This document shows, one piece after another, positions 29,164-38,157 of a stretch of DNA of 64,000 nucleotides. Below the pieces are notes generated by a model that searched no databases, had not been told where the DNA came from, and saw nothing but the letters and a program-made list of their open reading frames with translations. Position 1 is the first letter of the stretch, and every line of letters begins with the position of its first letter. Origin of the DNA: an uncultured Pelagibacteraceae bacterium (GTDB lineage Bacteria; Pseudomonadota; Alphaproteobacteria; Pelagibacterales; Pelagibacteraceae); contig CACECJ010000001.1 in assembly GCA_902557935.1 (NCBI GenBank), positions 1 through 64,000 of the forward strand. Direction: 5' to 3'. A program made the translations under genes and the position numbers.

Positions 29164-30187
29164 ACTCTTTGTTTTCCTCCCAAATACGCTTCCAGTCAAT
29201 GTTAGGAGAAAGTCCAAATATAGAATTTATATTGGTAAAATGAACAGCAAGAGAGGGTATAGGTGATATACACAATTCTCTTTCATAAATTTCATGTAAT
29301 GGTTTTTCAAAAGGTGCATGTTCTTTTTTACACATACTTAAATATTTCTCCCAATATTTTTCTATTATTAGTTTACTAGTTAAAAAGGTGCATAAAGTTT
29401 CATCCACTTTTCTCCAATGATAATTTTGTCCTAAAAAATTCTGAGTAATACCGGCCTTTGTATATAAATACGGGTAATCGCTCGGACATATAATTATCTC
29501 TTTATTTAATTGCGAGGCTATCCTTTCATATGTAAAAATCATTTCACTTATCGAATTACGTTGATGTAAATAATCATCTTCAACAAAATAAATCAAATCT
29601 TCACAATTTTTAGCTTCCAACAAAGACTGGTGAATATTGGCCATATTAGAAATTTGATTGGAGGATATATCCTGTCCCCTTTCATTTTTTTTTTCGATTT
29701 CTTTTTCAAATTTGGAAACATCTAAATTTATTAAATTATATTCTGTTTCAAATTTTTTAAAAATTGTTTCTATTTTTTTTAAATTTTCCTTTGAGGAATT
29801 ATGATCAATAACTTTAAAACTAATTTTTAAATTTTTAAGCTGAGTGTTAGATTTTACAGAATACAATAACGATCTAATAGTTCTCAAAGTGTATTCAATT
29901 TTTTCCTTTTCAAAAAGCCTGTTTTTATTTTGAGTTAACATATTCACGCTAGTGCATGTTCTTACTATGATATCTAAAGATTTTACAGGTCTAGTTACTT
30001 TAACTATTCCTAATGGAAGATTAATAGAGTTTTTGCCAATACTAGTTGCTTCATCATTGATTTTTTTATTGATTGTAACTATCTCAAATGTATTTTGATC
30101 AATAATTTCAAACCCTAATATTCTGCATAATTTGATAAAGATTTTTTTTAAAAATCCTGTTTTTTTTGAATTTTGAAAATTTTTCAT
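29162..30187 (-). CDS. Putative glycosyltransferase-like protein
   Basis: 341 aa; SLDIIVRTC...FVEDDYLHQ (DxD-like) ... fold-level guess. Confidence 0.5.
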   Translation of the reverse strand: MKNFQNSKKTGFLKKIFIKLCRILGFEIIDQNTFEIVTINKKINDEATSIGKNSINLPLGIVKVTRPVKSLDIIVRTCTSVNMLTQNKNRLFEKEKIEYTLRTIRSLLYSVKSNTQLKNLKISFKVIDHNSSKENLKKIETIFKKFETEYNLINLDVSKFEKEIEKKNERGQDISSNQISNMANIHQSLLEAKNCEDLIYFVEDDYLHQRNSISEMIFTYERIASQLNKEIIICPSDYPYLYTKAGITQNFLGQNYHWRKVDETLCTFLTSKLIIEKYWEKYLSMCKKEHAPFEKPLHEIYERELCISPIPSLAVHFTNINSIFGLSPNIDWKRIWEENKE

Positions 30188-30225
30188 ACTAGCAAAATAT
30201 ATATAATAGTTTAATTAGTTGATCT

Positions 30226-30624
30226 ATGAGTATTAAATCTTCACAAAAATTGGTTGAAGAAGCCAACGAAATCATTGAAACACTAAGTCCATCGGAAATA
30301 AAGAGTCTTATTGAAAAAAATGAGATAACTTTAATTGATGTCAGGGACATCAGAGAACTTTGGAGAGATGGCACAATTGAAAATGCAAAACACATCCCAA
30401 GAGGTATGCTAGAATTCTGGTTAGATCCTAATAGCAGCTATTATCAAGAGAATAAAATTAAAGATACTAAAAAAATGGTTTTCTTCTGTGCAATGGGTTT
30501 TAGGTCTGCACTTGCTACTAAAGCACTAGTTGATATGGGTTTTAAAAATGTAGCTAATGCTAAAGGTGGATTTGATGCTTTAAAAAATGCTGGATTAAAA
30601 GTAGTCCAAAAAGATAAAAAATAA
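30226..30624 (+). CDS. Rhodanese-like domain protein
   Basis: LIDVRDIRELWRDGTIENAKHIPRGMLEFW...FFCAMGFRSALATKAL. Confidence 0.93.
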   Translation: MSIKSSQKLVEEANEIIETLSPSEIKSLIEKNEITLIDVRDIRELWRDGTIENAKHIPRGMLEFWLDPNSSYYQENKIKDTKKMVFFCAMGFRSALATKALVDMGFKNVANAKGGFDALKNAGLKVVQKDKK

Positions 30625-30625
30625 A

Positions 30626-31213
30626 TTACTTACTAGCTTCTTTTAAAACAAATTCAATTCGATCTTGACCCCAAAAAATCTTGTTATTTGATATAAAAGT
30701 CGGAGCTCCAAAAACACCTTTCTCGTAAGCCTCACTTGTTCTTTTTTTAAGACTATCTTTAATTGAGGAAGATGTTGCTCTTAAAGCAAAAGTTTTAGGG
30801 TTAATATTTAAATTTTTTAATACTTTTTGAATAATATTATCATCATTCATATTAAGACCATCCTGCCAAATAGAATTAAAAATACTATCAATATAGTAAC
30901 TTTTAAAATTATCTTCTTCAGCAACAAAGACACCTCTCATAAGATTTAATGTCCTTATTGGAAAATAAGAATTAAACTTAAAGATTATATTATTTCTTTC
31001 AGCAATTAATTTACAATCTCTAATCATGTGCCTTGCTTTCGCAGGTATAAAGGCAGGCGCTTTTATTCCATGTAAGTTATGTAATCCACCTAGTAGAATT
31101 GGTTTATACCTTACTTTTATTTTGGATTTATTTTCAATTTTAATAATTTCTTTATGTGCTAAAAATGAGTAAGGACTAACAAAATCAAAATAAAAATCAA
31201 ATGGCTTAATCAT
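30626..31213 (-). CDS. 2-hydroxychromene-2-carboxylate isomerase / DsbA-like protein
   Basis: FDFYFDFVSPYSFLAHKEI; GVFGAPTFISNNKIFWGQDRIEFV. Confidence 0.9.
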   Translation of the reverse strand: MIKPFDFYFDFVSPYSFLAHKEIIKIENKSKIKVRYKPILLGGLHNLHGIKAPAFIPAKARHMIRDCKLIAERNNIIFKFNSYFPIRTLNLMRGVFVAEEDNFKSYYIDSIFNSIWQDGLNMNDDNIIQKVLKNLNINPKTFALRATSSSIKDSLKKRTSEAYEKGVFGAPTFISNNKIFWGQDRIEFVLKEASK

Positions 31214-31676
31214 TAAAACTTATTTTTTTTGCAAAGAAAATTCTGAAAAACCAATAAATTACAAGTCCGACTGGGCCTGTAAAATATGTTAAAATTAAAC
31301 AAGGTATAGAAATAATTCTTGGAATGAAATATTTTAACGAATCTCTTGCTATCCAGGCCCCTGTGAATAGACTAATTGCGAGAAAATGAAGCCAAAAAAT
31401 TAGTAATAAAGTTTCATTAGCAAACATAGAATACAAGCCATCTAAACCGTTATATAATTCAAATCCATCTAAAACATTATTATTCAAATAAAGATTGTAA
31501 GATAAATATCCATAAGCTGATGCTAAAAGTAACGGGACGATCACTGATTGAGTAAAAAAATTAGTTAAAGGATTATTTGGAAAAAAAATTAACAACAACC
31601 AAAAAGGAATAACACCCCAATTTGCAATTAAATAAATAGTTTCAGGATTTATTAATGCTATTAGATCATTTATCAT
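31206..31676 (-). CDS. ABA4-like (DUF4281) membrane protein
   Basis: 156 aa; ARDSLKYFIPRIISIPCLILTYFTGPVGLVIYWFFR. Confidence 0.82.
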   Translation of the reverse strand: MINDLIALINPETIYLIANWGVIPFWLLLIFFPNNPLTNFFTQSVIVPLLLASAYGYLSYNLYLNNNVLDGFELYNGLDGLYSMFANETLLLIFWLHFLAISLFTGAWIARDSLKYFIPRIISIPCLILTYFTGPVGLVIYWFFRIFFAKKISFND

Positions 31677-31701
31677 AAAAATAATATAGTATATTACTTA
31701 A

Positions 31702-32262
31702 ATGAATCCCACACCAAATAAAAATGATTTTGAAGATCTTACTACTCACTTAAAAGACTTAGCTTATTCCTATTTAGAAAAGTATAATCCTTCAAAACAG
31801 CAGCTTAAAGTTTATTTATTAAAGAAGTATTTAACAAAAATAAAAGGCAGTAAATCTAAAAAAGAGGTCACATCCATTATTGATAAAATTGTTAAAAATT
31901 TAGAAAATAATAAAATTATTAACGACGAGATGTATTCTGATTCAAAAGCAAGAACATTTTTGAGAAGAGGCTATTCTTTGAATAAAATTAATCAATCATT
32001 AAGAAGCAAAGGAATAGAAGATAAATATATTAAACAAACAATAAATAAAATTAAAGAAAATCAGATAGAACCAGATTTTGTTTCTGCTCTGAAACTTTGT
32101 AAAAGAAGACGAATTGGTCCTCTAAGGCCAGAGAGTAACAGGGAGCTATTTTACAAAAAAGATATGGGTATTTTAGCAAGAGGCGGATTTAGTTTTGATT
32201 TATCTAAAAGAGTGTTGGATCTTGATAAAAGTGAGTTTAACAAATTAATCAAAATTATCTGA
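31702..32262 (+). CDS. recX: Regulatory protein RecX family
   Basis: AYSYLEKYNPSKQQLKVYLLKKY; ARTFLRRGYSLNKINQSLRSKGI. Confidence 0.82.
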   Translation: MNPTPNKNDFEDLTTHLKDLAYSYLEKYNPSKQQLKVYLLKKYLTKIKGSKSKKEVTSIIDKIVKNLENNKIINDEMYSDSKARTFLRRGYSLNKINQSLRSKGIEDKYIKQTINKIKENQIEPDFVSALKLCKRRRIGPLRPESNRELFYKKDMGILARGGFSFDLSKRVLDLDKSEFNKLIKII

Positions 32263-32388
32263 TTTTCTTTTTTTCTCCTCCTCTAGCAATATATCTAATT
32301 TTCTTTTTAATGCGTTTCTTACTAAAATAAAAAATATAACTCCAAAAAAAGTTACTGAAATTAAAATTATGAGTATAGTTTTAATCAT
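32245..32388 (-). CDS. Small single-TM protein (47 aa), hypothetical
   Basis: Not in ORF track: MIKTILIILISVTFFGVIFFILVRNALKRKLDILLEEEKKRKSDNFD; overlaps the cysQ stop by 8 nt. Confidence 0.45.
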   Translation of the reverse strand: MIKTILIILISVTFFGVIFFILVRNALKRKLDILLEEEKKRKSDNFD

Positions 32389-33160
32389 TCAAATTCTCCG
32401 AGCGCTTGATCAATAAACTTGGATTCCTATAATCTTCTTTGCCGTATAAAAAAGGCTTTTCATCTAAAGTTTTAATTATTGCACCGGCGTTTTGTGCAAC
32501 AGCGTGACCAGCGGCATAATCCCATTCACTAGCCCTTTCTCTAGCTGCGTAAATATCATATTCACCAGTGGCAATTACACAAAATTTATAAGAACTAGCC
32601 ATTTTCACAATTGATGTAACTTTATGCTCTTTCAATTTATTCATAATAATATCAGATGGTTTTAGTACACTGGATAAAGCTACAATCTTACCTTTTGGTT
32701 GTTGTTTTTTACAATTTATTTTTCTCGTTTGATTTTTTTCAATTAAATAACTTTCCCCTGGAGCGTAACTAAAAAAAAGCCTATCTTTTCTGGGAACACC
32801 TACAAGCCCCAAAACTGGAACAGTATTGATAACTAATGCAGCATTAAGTGTGTACTCTTCTTTGCCTGCGATATATTCTTTTGTTCCATCAATTGGATCA
32901 ATAAGCCAAAATATTTTTGATTTATTTTTAATATTTAGATTAACTGTTTCTTCAGAAATAATTGGAATATTTGGAGTTAGCTCAGATATTTTTTTTGAGA
33001 TTAATTCGTTTACCCTTAAGTCACCATTACTTACAGGCGACCCATCTTCTTTAATTTCTATTTTTAACGTCTCTTTAAAAAGTTTTATTGACTCTTTTCC
33101 TGCAAAATTAAAGGTTTCAATTAGATCTTCTGCTATCCTTTTAAGCTCGGCTTCAGTCAT
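32381..33160 (-). CDS. cysQ: 3'(2'),5'-bisphosphate nucleotidase
   Basis: ISEETVN, FWLIDPIDGTKEYIAGKEEYTLNAALV, ERASEWDYAAGHAV. Confidence 0.92.
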   Translation of the reverse strand: MTEAELKRIAEDLIETFNFAGKESIKLFKETLKIEIKEDGSPVSNGDLRVNELISKKISELTPNIPIISEETVNLNIKNKSKIFWLIDPIDGTKEYIAGKEEYTLNAALVINTVPVLGLVGVPRKDRLFFSYAPGESYLIEKNQTRKINCKKQQPKGKIVALSSVLKPSDIIMNKLKEHKVTSIVKMASSYKFCVIATGEYDIYAARERASEWDYAAGHAVAQNAGAIIKTLDEKPFLYGKEDYRNPSLLIKRSENLND

Positions 33161-33326
33161 TCTCTATTTTTTCCAATTTAACATTTTCAACATTTATTAC
33201 TCTTTTTCCAAAATTTTCAAAATTCACTGTGACTTTATTACCAATAATCGATTGAACTTGACCAACTCCCCATTCATTATTCGCAGGGTTTCTAACATAA
33301 TCACCTGGTTCAAAATCAATAAGCAT
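33153..33326 (-). CDS. DUF3553 family protein (57 aa)
   Basis: Not in ORF track: MLIDFEPGDYVRNPANNEWGVGQVQSIIGNKVTVNFENFGKRVINVENVKLEKIEND; DUF3553 pattern; overlaps cysQ start. Confidence 0.88.
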   Translation of the reverse strand: MLIDFEPGDYVRNPANNEWGVGQVQSIIGNKVTVNFENFGKRVINVENVKLEKIEND

Positions 33327-33366
33327 TATGGAAAAAAAATATTAAATATACTATATACATTAAATT

Positions 33367-34494
33367 ATGAATTCTCTAGGAATTAATAAAGCAAACAAAG
33401 ATACAAAAGTAGTAGTCGCAATGTCCGGCGGTGTAGATTCATCTGTTGTTGCAGCTTTAATGAAAAAAGAGGGTTACGATGTTAGGGGTATTACTTTAAA
33501 GCTTTATGACGACTCTAAACAATCTAAGGAGGGAAGGCAGTGTTGTGCTGGACAAGATATAATGGATGCAAAAAGAGTTTCAGAAAAAATTAATATTAGT
33601 CATGAAATTCTATATTATCAAAAAAAATTCAAATCTGAAGTAATTGACTCATTTATAGATAGCTATGTAGCTGGCGAAACCCCTATACCCTGCGTTCAAT
33701 GTAATCAAACAGTAAAATTTCGTGATTTATTTAAATATGCAAAAGATCAAAAAGCAGATGCACTAATTACAGGACATTATGTATCAAGATTTCAAAAAAA
33801 TGGCCTTGCATCAATGTATAGAGCTAAAGATAGTATTAGAGATCAAAGTTATTTTTTATTTAGCACTACACAAGAACAACTAAATTATTTGAGATTTCCT
33901 TTAGGGGAAATAGATAAATCTGAAACAAGACTAATTGCCAAAAATTTAAATTTAAATGTTGCTGATAAGCCAGACAGCCAAGATATATGTTTTGTTCCTA
34001 ATGGAGATTATAGTTCAGTTATAAAAAAATTTAGACCAGAATCTTTTCAAAAAGGAAAAATAGTTGATTTAGATGGAAAACAGATTGGTGAACATGAGGG
34101 CATAATTAATTTTACGATTGGACAAAGAAAAGGTATTAAAATTTCAAGTAAAAACCCTCTTTATGTAATAAATATTGATGCTGATAATAATACAGTTATT
34201 GTAGGAGATAAAACAAATTTAGAAATAAAAGAAATACAATTAAGAAATCTTAATATTTTAGCTCCACAAAAAGAATTTGAAAAAATTATTAATATAAAAG
34301 TCCGATCTACCGGAAGGCTCTTGAAAGCTAAAATAGATTTAAAAACTGATTTAGCTATTGTTAAAGTTTTAGATAAAGAAACTGGAATTTCTCCTGGTCA
34401 AGCATGTGTTTTTTATAATAAAGACGAATTTGGGGATAAAGTCTTAGGGGGAGGGTGGATTGATAGAACTTTCAACAATAATTTATCCACGTAA
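33367..34494 (+). CDS. mnmA: tRNA-specific 2-thiouridylase
   Basis: [54 protein letters not shown]. Confidence 0.97.
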   Translation: MNSLGINKANKDTKVVVAMSGGVDSSVVAALMKKEGYDVRGITLKLYDDSKQSKEGRQCCAGQDIMDAKRVSEKINISHEILYYQKKFKSEVIDSFIDSYVAGETPIPCVQCNQTVKFRDLFKYAKDQKADALITGHYVSRFQKNGLASMYRAKDSIRDQSYFLFSTTQEQLNYLRFPLGEIDKSETRLIAKNLNLNVADKPDSQDICFVPNGDYSSVIKKFRPESFQKGKIVDLDGKQIGEHEGIINFTIGQRKGIKISSKNPLYVINIDADNNTVIVGDKTNLEIKEIQLRNLNILAPQKEFEKIINIKVRSTGRLLKAKIDLKTDLAIVKVLDKETGISPGQACVFYNKDEFGDKVLGGGWIDRTFNNNLST

Positions 34495-34555
34495 TTAACA
34501 TGTCGATTTTAATCACGCATTAAGTGATTACATTAATTATATTCTTATGATCTAA

Positions 34556-34736
34556 TGAATCCAATTAAGAGGCAACTCTTAACTGGCCATTTAGGGAAAA
34601 ACCGAGAGGTTCAAGCTTAAAGGGCAGAAAGGTGAACCTAGTAGCGCTAGAATAGTTCATCGGGAAGGCTTGGCGGTAGCGCCTACAACGACGAGCCAAA
34701 ACTACTAAATTTCTGGGCGAAAGCCTAGAAATTTAT
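34556..34736 (+). ncRNA. Candidate structured non-coding RNA, family not identified
   Basis: GC-richer island in AT-rich DNA with serial hairpins closed by GNRA loops: CCAATTAAGAG-GCAA-CTCTTAACTGG, AACC-GAGA-GGTT, GTGAAC[CTAG..CTAG]GTTCAT, GGCG-GTAG-CGCC, AAATTTCTGGGC-GAAA-GCCTAGAAATTT; no plausible ORF. Strand assumed because the GAAA/GCAA/GAGA loops read on +. Confidence 0.65.
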
Positions 34737-35434
34737 GTGGTTCTTCTCCAAAAAAATCTTGATAATAAATAAAATAATATTACTCCTACAAAATAGTTCC
34801 ATTCTAAAGCATGTTTAAAATGTGTATTGCCCTTAGTTAATAATATTGGGAGACTTGACACTGCCACCAAAGCTAAAATTGAAACTAATAAAATTTTAAG
34901 TATTAAAATATTTTTATTTATTAATTTGGATATTTTTCCTTTAAGTTTATAAAAATGATAAACGAGAATTCCTTGAGCAATTATTTCGAAAATAATAAAT
35001 AAAAGTAACACAACTCTCCTAAAAAGCTTGTATATTTGCAAATCAAACTTAATTCCTAAAAAAATAGAATGAATGGCTAAAAAAATAGCCGATAAAATCC
35101 CAAAAAGTTTAAATTTATAGTTTAGATTTGAGGAATTAAGCTTATTTACTAAAATGTTATTATTACTCCAATAATAATATAAAAATAATGCTGTTAGCCA
35201 CATTGATGGTTTAAATATTAGATATTGAGGAAAGGTTCTCGAAGCCCTGCTAATTGACAGGCTTCCATCTAAATAAGGTATTGAAAAGTTTGATCTCCCA
35301 ATTTGATCTACAACAAAAATCGTGTTTTCAAAGTAATGGTGATTTTGAGATATGAAAAGACAAAGATTAATAGCAAGTAAAGGTATAATAAAAATCCACA
35401 AACTCAGTTTTCGAATTTGAGTTATTTCGATCAT
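34733..35434 (-). CDS. Hypothetical multi-TM membrane protein
   Basis: 233 aa, several hydrophobic helices; no family recognised. Confidence 0.65.
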   Translation of the reverse strand: MIEITQIRKLSLWIFIIPLLAINLCLFISQNHHYFENTIFVVDQIGRSNFSIPYLDGSLSISRASRTFPQYLIFKPSMWLTALFLYYYWSNNNILVNKLNSSNLNYKFKLFGILSAIFLAIHSIFLGIKFDLQIYKLFRRVVLLLFIIFEIIAQGILVYHFYKLKGKISKLINKNILILKILLVSILALVAVSSLPILLTKGNTHFKHALEWNYFVGVILFYLLSRFFWRRTT

Positions 35435-35448
35435 AATTTATTTAATGA

Positions 35449-35532
35449 TTATTTCTTTTTATTTCTTTTTCTAGCCCTTCTTTTTTTTGAGCCTATTTTT
35501 CTTCTTCCACGGTGTTTCTTTGGATAACCCAT
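35449..35532 (-). CDS. 27-aa extremely basic microprotein (ribosomal-protein-like)
   Basis: Not in ORF track: MGYPKKHRGRRKIGSKKRRARKRNKKK*, preceded on the minus strand by AAAAAGGAGGCAAAAATATG, a near-ideal Shine-Dalgarno and spacing. Confidence 0.75.
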   Translation of the reverse strand: MGYPKKHRGRRKIGSKKRRARKRNKKK

Positions 35533-35598
35533 ATTTTTGCCTCCTTTTTAATATCTTAATAAGTTTAGTTGTATATAAAGTTCAATTATACTTATTTT

Positions 35599-36795
35599 AT
35601 GAAAAAGTCTACTAGCACATTTTTAAAACACCCAACTAAAGATAACGTTAATCGATCCGCTAATCCTCCTGTTACTAGAGCATCCACTATCTTATTTAAA
35701 TCAATGCAGGAAATGTATCAGCATGAGCTAAAAATCAAAAAACATAAAAAAATCACTCATTATACATATGGAAGATATGGCAGCAGAACTACAATAGAAC
35801 TAGAGAACATTTTAAAAGAATTAGAGCATGCTTATCATGTTTTTTTAACTGGAACAGGTTTTGGTGGGATAGCTTTAGCTTTGATGTCTTTATGCAGACC
35901 TGGGGATGAAATTGTAGTTTCAGACAATGTTTATGGACCAACCAAAGAAATTTCTCAAGAACTTATGAAGGAGTTTAATGTTAATGCAAAGTTTTATAAT
36001 CCAGATTCATTTGAGGATTTAAAATCTAAAATTTCAAAAAAAACTAAGATGATTTTGGTTGAAAATCCTGGTAGCAATACTTTTGAATTTCAAGATTTAT
36101 CAAAAATAATTCAATTAGCTAAAAGAAGAAAAATTTTTACTTTGTTAGATAATACGTGGGGAACACCACTTTATCTAAAGCCATTGAAATTAGGTTTCGA
36201 TATGTCTTTTTGCTCTGCTACAAAATATTTTTCAGGACATTCAGATGCTATGGGTGGCTCTCTGGCTGTAAATAAAAAAGTTTTCAAAAAGATTATGTTC
36301 TTTTATAAATTGTCGGGCTATAGAATGTCAGCAGATGAGGCTTATTTGATCATTAGAGGTTTAAGAACTTTAGATACAAGATTAAAACAACATAGTGAGA
36401 ATACAAAAGCTATTATCGTCTTTTTAAAAAGACAAAAGAAAATAAAAGAAATTCTTTACCCTCACAATCCCTCTTCAAAAAATTATAAACTTTGGAAAAA
36501 ATATTACTCTGGAGCAACTGGTTTGCTTTCAATCGTTATTAAAAGCAAAAAAAAGTCCTCTGTAATACAATTTGTTAACTCTTTAGAATTATTTGGCATA
36601 GGATATAGCTGGGGCGGTTTTGAAAGTTTAGCTATACTTCAAGATTTAAAAAATAATAAAAAGGATGAATATTTGAGAGGACGTCAATTTTACCGATTTA
36701 ATAAAGATGAATTTATTGTAAGATTACATATTGGTTTAGAAGATCCGAAAGATTTAATTAATGATCTTAAAAATGGTTTAAAAAAAATCAAGTAA
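35599..36795 (+). CDS. Cys/Met metabolism PLP-dependent enzyme (cystathionine beta-lyase-like)
   Basis: LTGTGFGGIALALMSLCRPGDEIV; ATKYFSGHSDAMGGSLAV; start trimmed to MKKSTSTFLKHP. Confidence 0.9.
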   Translation: MKKSTSTFLKHPTKDNVNRSANPPVTRASTILFKSMQEMYQHELKIKKHKKITHYTYGRYGSRTTIELENILKELEHAYHVFLTGTGFGGIALALMSLCRPGDEIVVSDNVYGPTKEISQELMKEFNVNAKFYNPDSFEDLKSKISKKTKMILVENPGSNTFEFQDLSKIIQLAKRRKIFTLLDNTWGTPLYLKPLKLGFDMSFCSATKYFSGHSDAMGGSLAVNKKVFKKIMFFYKLSGYRMSADEAYLIIRGLRTLDTRLKQHSENTKAIIVFLKRQKKIKEILYPHNPSSKNYKLWKKYYSGATGLLSIVIKSKKKSSVIQFVNSLELFGIGYSWGGFESLAILQDLKNNKKDEYLRGRQFYRFNKDEFIVRLHIGLEDPKDLINDLKNGLKKIK

Positions 36796-38018
36796 TGAAA
36801 AATCTTTTTCCTAATAAAACTGCATTCTATGCTTTAATAGCAGCATGTTTCGTTGTCTGCGTAACTATGGGTGTCAGACAAACATTTGGACTTTACTCAA
36901 GTGAATTTGAGACAACTGGAGGAACGTCAAATACAGAATTTGGATTAGCGGTTGCAGTCCACGCAATTTTTTGGGGAATTTTTACTCCAATTTTTGGAAG
37001 AATTTCTGACAGATTAGGGGGATATGTCGTAATCGTCCCTGCTTTAATTTTCTATTCGATATCAATGCTACTAATGGGAAATAACTTCATTTCAGGTGTG
37101 TGGCTACAAATTAATTTAGGTCTACTTGTTGGTTTGGGTTTAGCAGGCGCTGCTGGGACTATTCTTACCCCAATGATTTCAAAACATTTTCCAAATGAAA
37201 ATAGAAGTAAAGCAGCAGGTATTGTTACAGCTTGCGGAGGTTTAGGAATGTTTATTTTTCCTATTCTAGCAAATATTTTTAAAAATGTATCCACCTGGCA
37301 AATGTCTTTTATTATTTTTTCGATTATTTTATTTCTTATGTGTATACCTGGTTTTTTTGTAAAACTTCCTAAAACTCAAGTGTCAAATTTAAATACCAAC
37401 ATTGACAATCGAAGTTTAAAAGAAGTTTTAAAAGAGTCTTTCGCCCACAAAGGATTTAGATTATTAATTTTAGGATTTTTTGTTTGTGGTTTTCAAATTA
37501 CTTTAATAGCTACTCATGTCCCAAGATATGTTCAAGATAAAGGGCTAGCTGATTGGACAGGGATGGCTATTCTAGCATTGATTGGTTTTTTTAATATTAT
37601 TGGTACATTAGTAATGGGCTATTTAGGAGATAAATATAGTAAAAAGATACTTTTAAGTGGGCTTTATTTCTTAAGAGGGATAACATTAATTCTATTTATT
37701 TTTTTACCAGCCTCAAATTTGTCTGCTGTGTTGTTTGGTACATCTTTCGGTTTATTATGGCTCGCTACTGTACCAGCTACTAACGGTATCGTTGCTCAAA
37801 TTTTTGGAACGAAAAATCTAACTCTTCTTTTTGGTATTGTATTCCTTAATCATCAATTTGGATCATTTCTGGGTGCTTACCTTGGAGGTTATTTTTACGA
37901 TCAATTTGGAAGTTTCGATTATGCCTGGTATTTAGCTATAGTTTTATCATTTGTTGCCACAGCTCTTCACCTTCCAATAGACGAAAAGCCTTTGGTAACT
38001 GTAGATAAAACTATCTAA
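36795..38018 (+). CDS. MFS transporter
   Basis: 407 aa; GRISDRLGGYVV, multi-TM. Confidence 0.9.
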   Translation: MKNLFPNKTAFYALIAACFVVCVTMGVRQTFGLYSSEFETTGGTSNTEFGLAVAVHAIFWGIFTPIFGRISDRLGGYVVIVPALIFYSISMLLMGNNFISGVWLQINLGLLVGLGLAGAAGTILTPMISKHFPNENRSKAAGIVTACGGLGMFIFPILANIFKNVSTWQMSFIIFSIILFLMCIPGFFVKLPKTQVSNLNTNIDNRSLKEVLKESFAHKGFRLLILGFFVCGFQITLIATHVPRYVQDKGLADWTGMAILALIGFFNIIGTLVMGYLGDKYSKKILLSGLYFLRGITLILFIFLPASNLSAVLFGTSFGLLWLATVPATNGIVAQIFGTKNLTLLFGIVFLNHQFGSFLGAYLGGYFYDQFGSFDYAWYLAIVLSFVATALHLPIDEKPLVTVDKTI

Positions 38019-38140
38019 GGTTGTAAATTGAGTCCCTAAGTGAATCAAAAGTGAATCAAAACGTGAACATTATTTATTTACAACCCAAAATTGTGGATAA
38101 TTTTTTTATTTAATCATTTTAATTTTTTTAATAGGCTTGG
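38019..38140. promoter_or_regulatory. Composite intergenic element: 10-bp inverted repeat, GANTC cluster, direct repeats, perfect DnaA box, AT-rich tract
   Basis: GGTTGTAAAT (38019-38028)/ATTTACAACC (38076-38085); two GTGAATCAAAA repeats (38040-38060); GAGTC plus two GAATC; TGTGGATAA at 38092-38100 followed by T/A-rich tract. Confidence 0.55.
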
Positions 38141-38157
38141 AATAACAAAGGAGAAAT

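Noticed and set aside
32826-33386. 186 aa plus-strand ORF
   Set aside because: Antisense to cysQ and the DUF3553 gene; hydrophobic low-complexity shadow.
34556-34736. tmRNA or RNase P assignment for the structured RNA
   Set aside because: No tRNA-like GGTTCGA/CCA end, no credible tag ORF (YNDEPKLLNFWAKA* is present but lacks tmRNA context), and no RNase P GAGGAAAGTCC or ACAGAAnCCGGCTTA motifs.
38040-38065. CRISPR-like repeat
   Set aside because: Only two 11-bp GTGAATCAAAA copies with no spacers and no cas genes.
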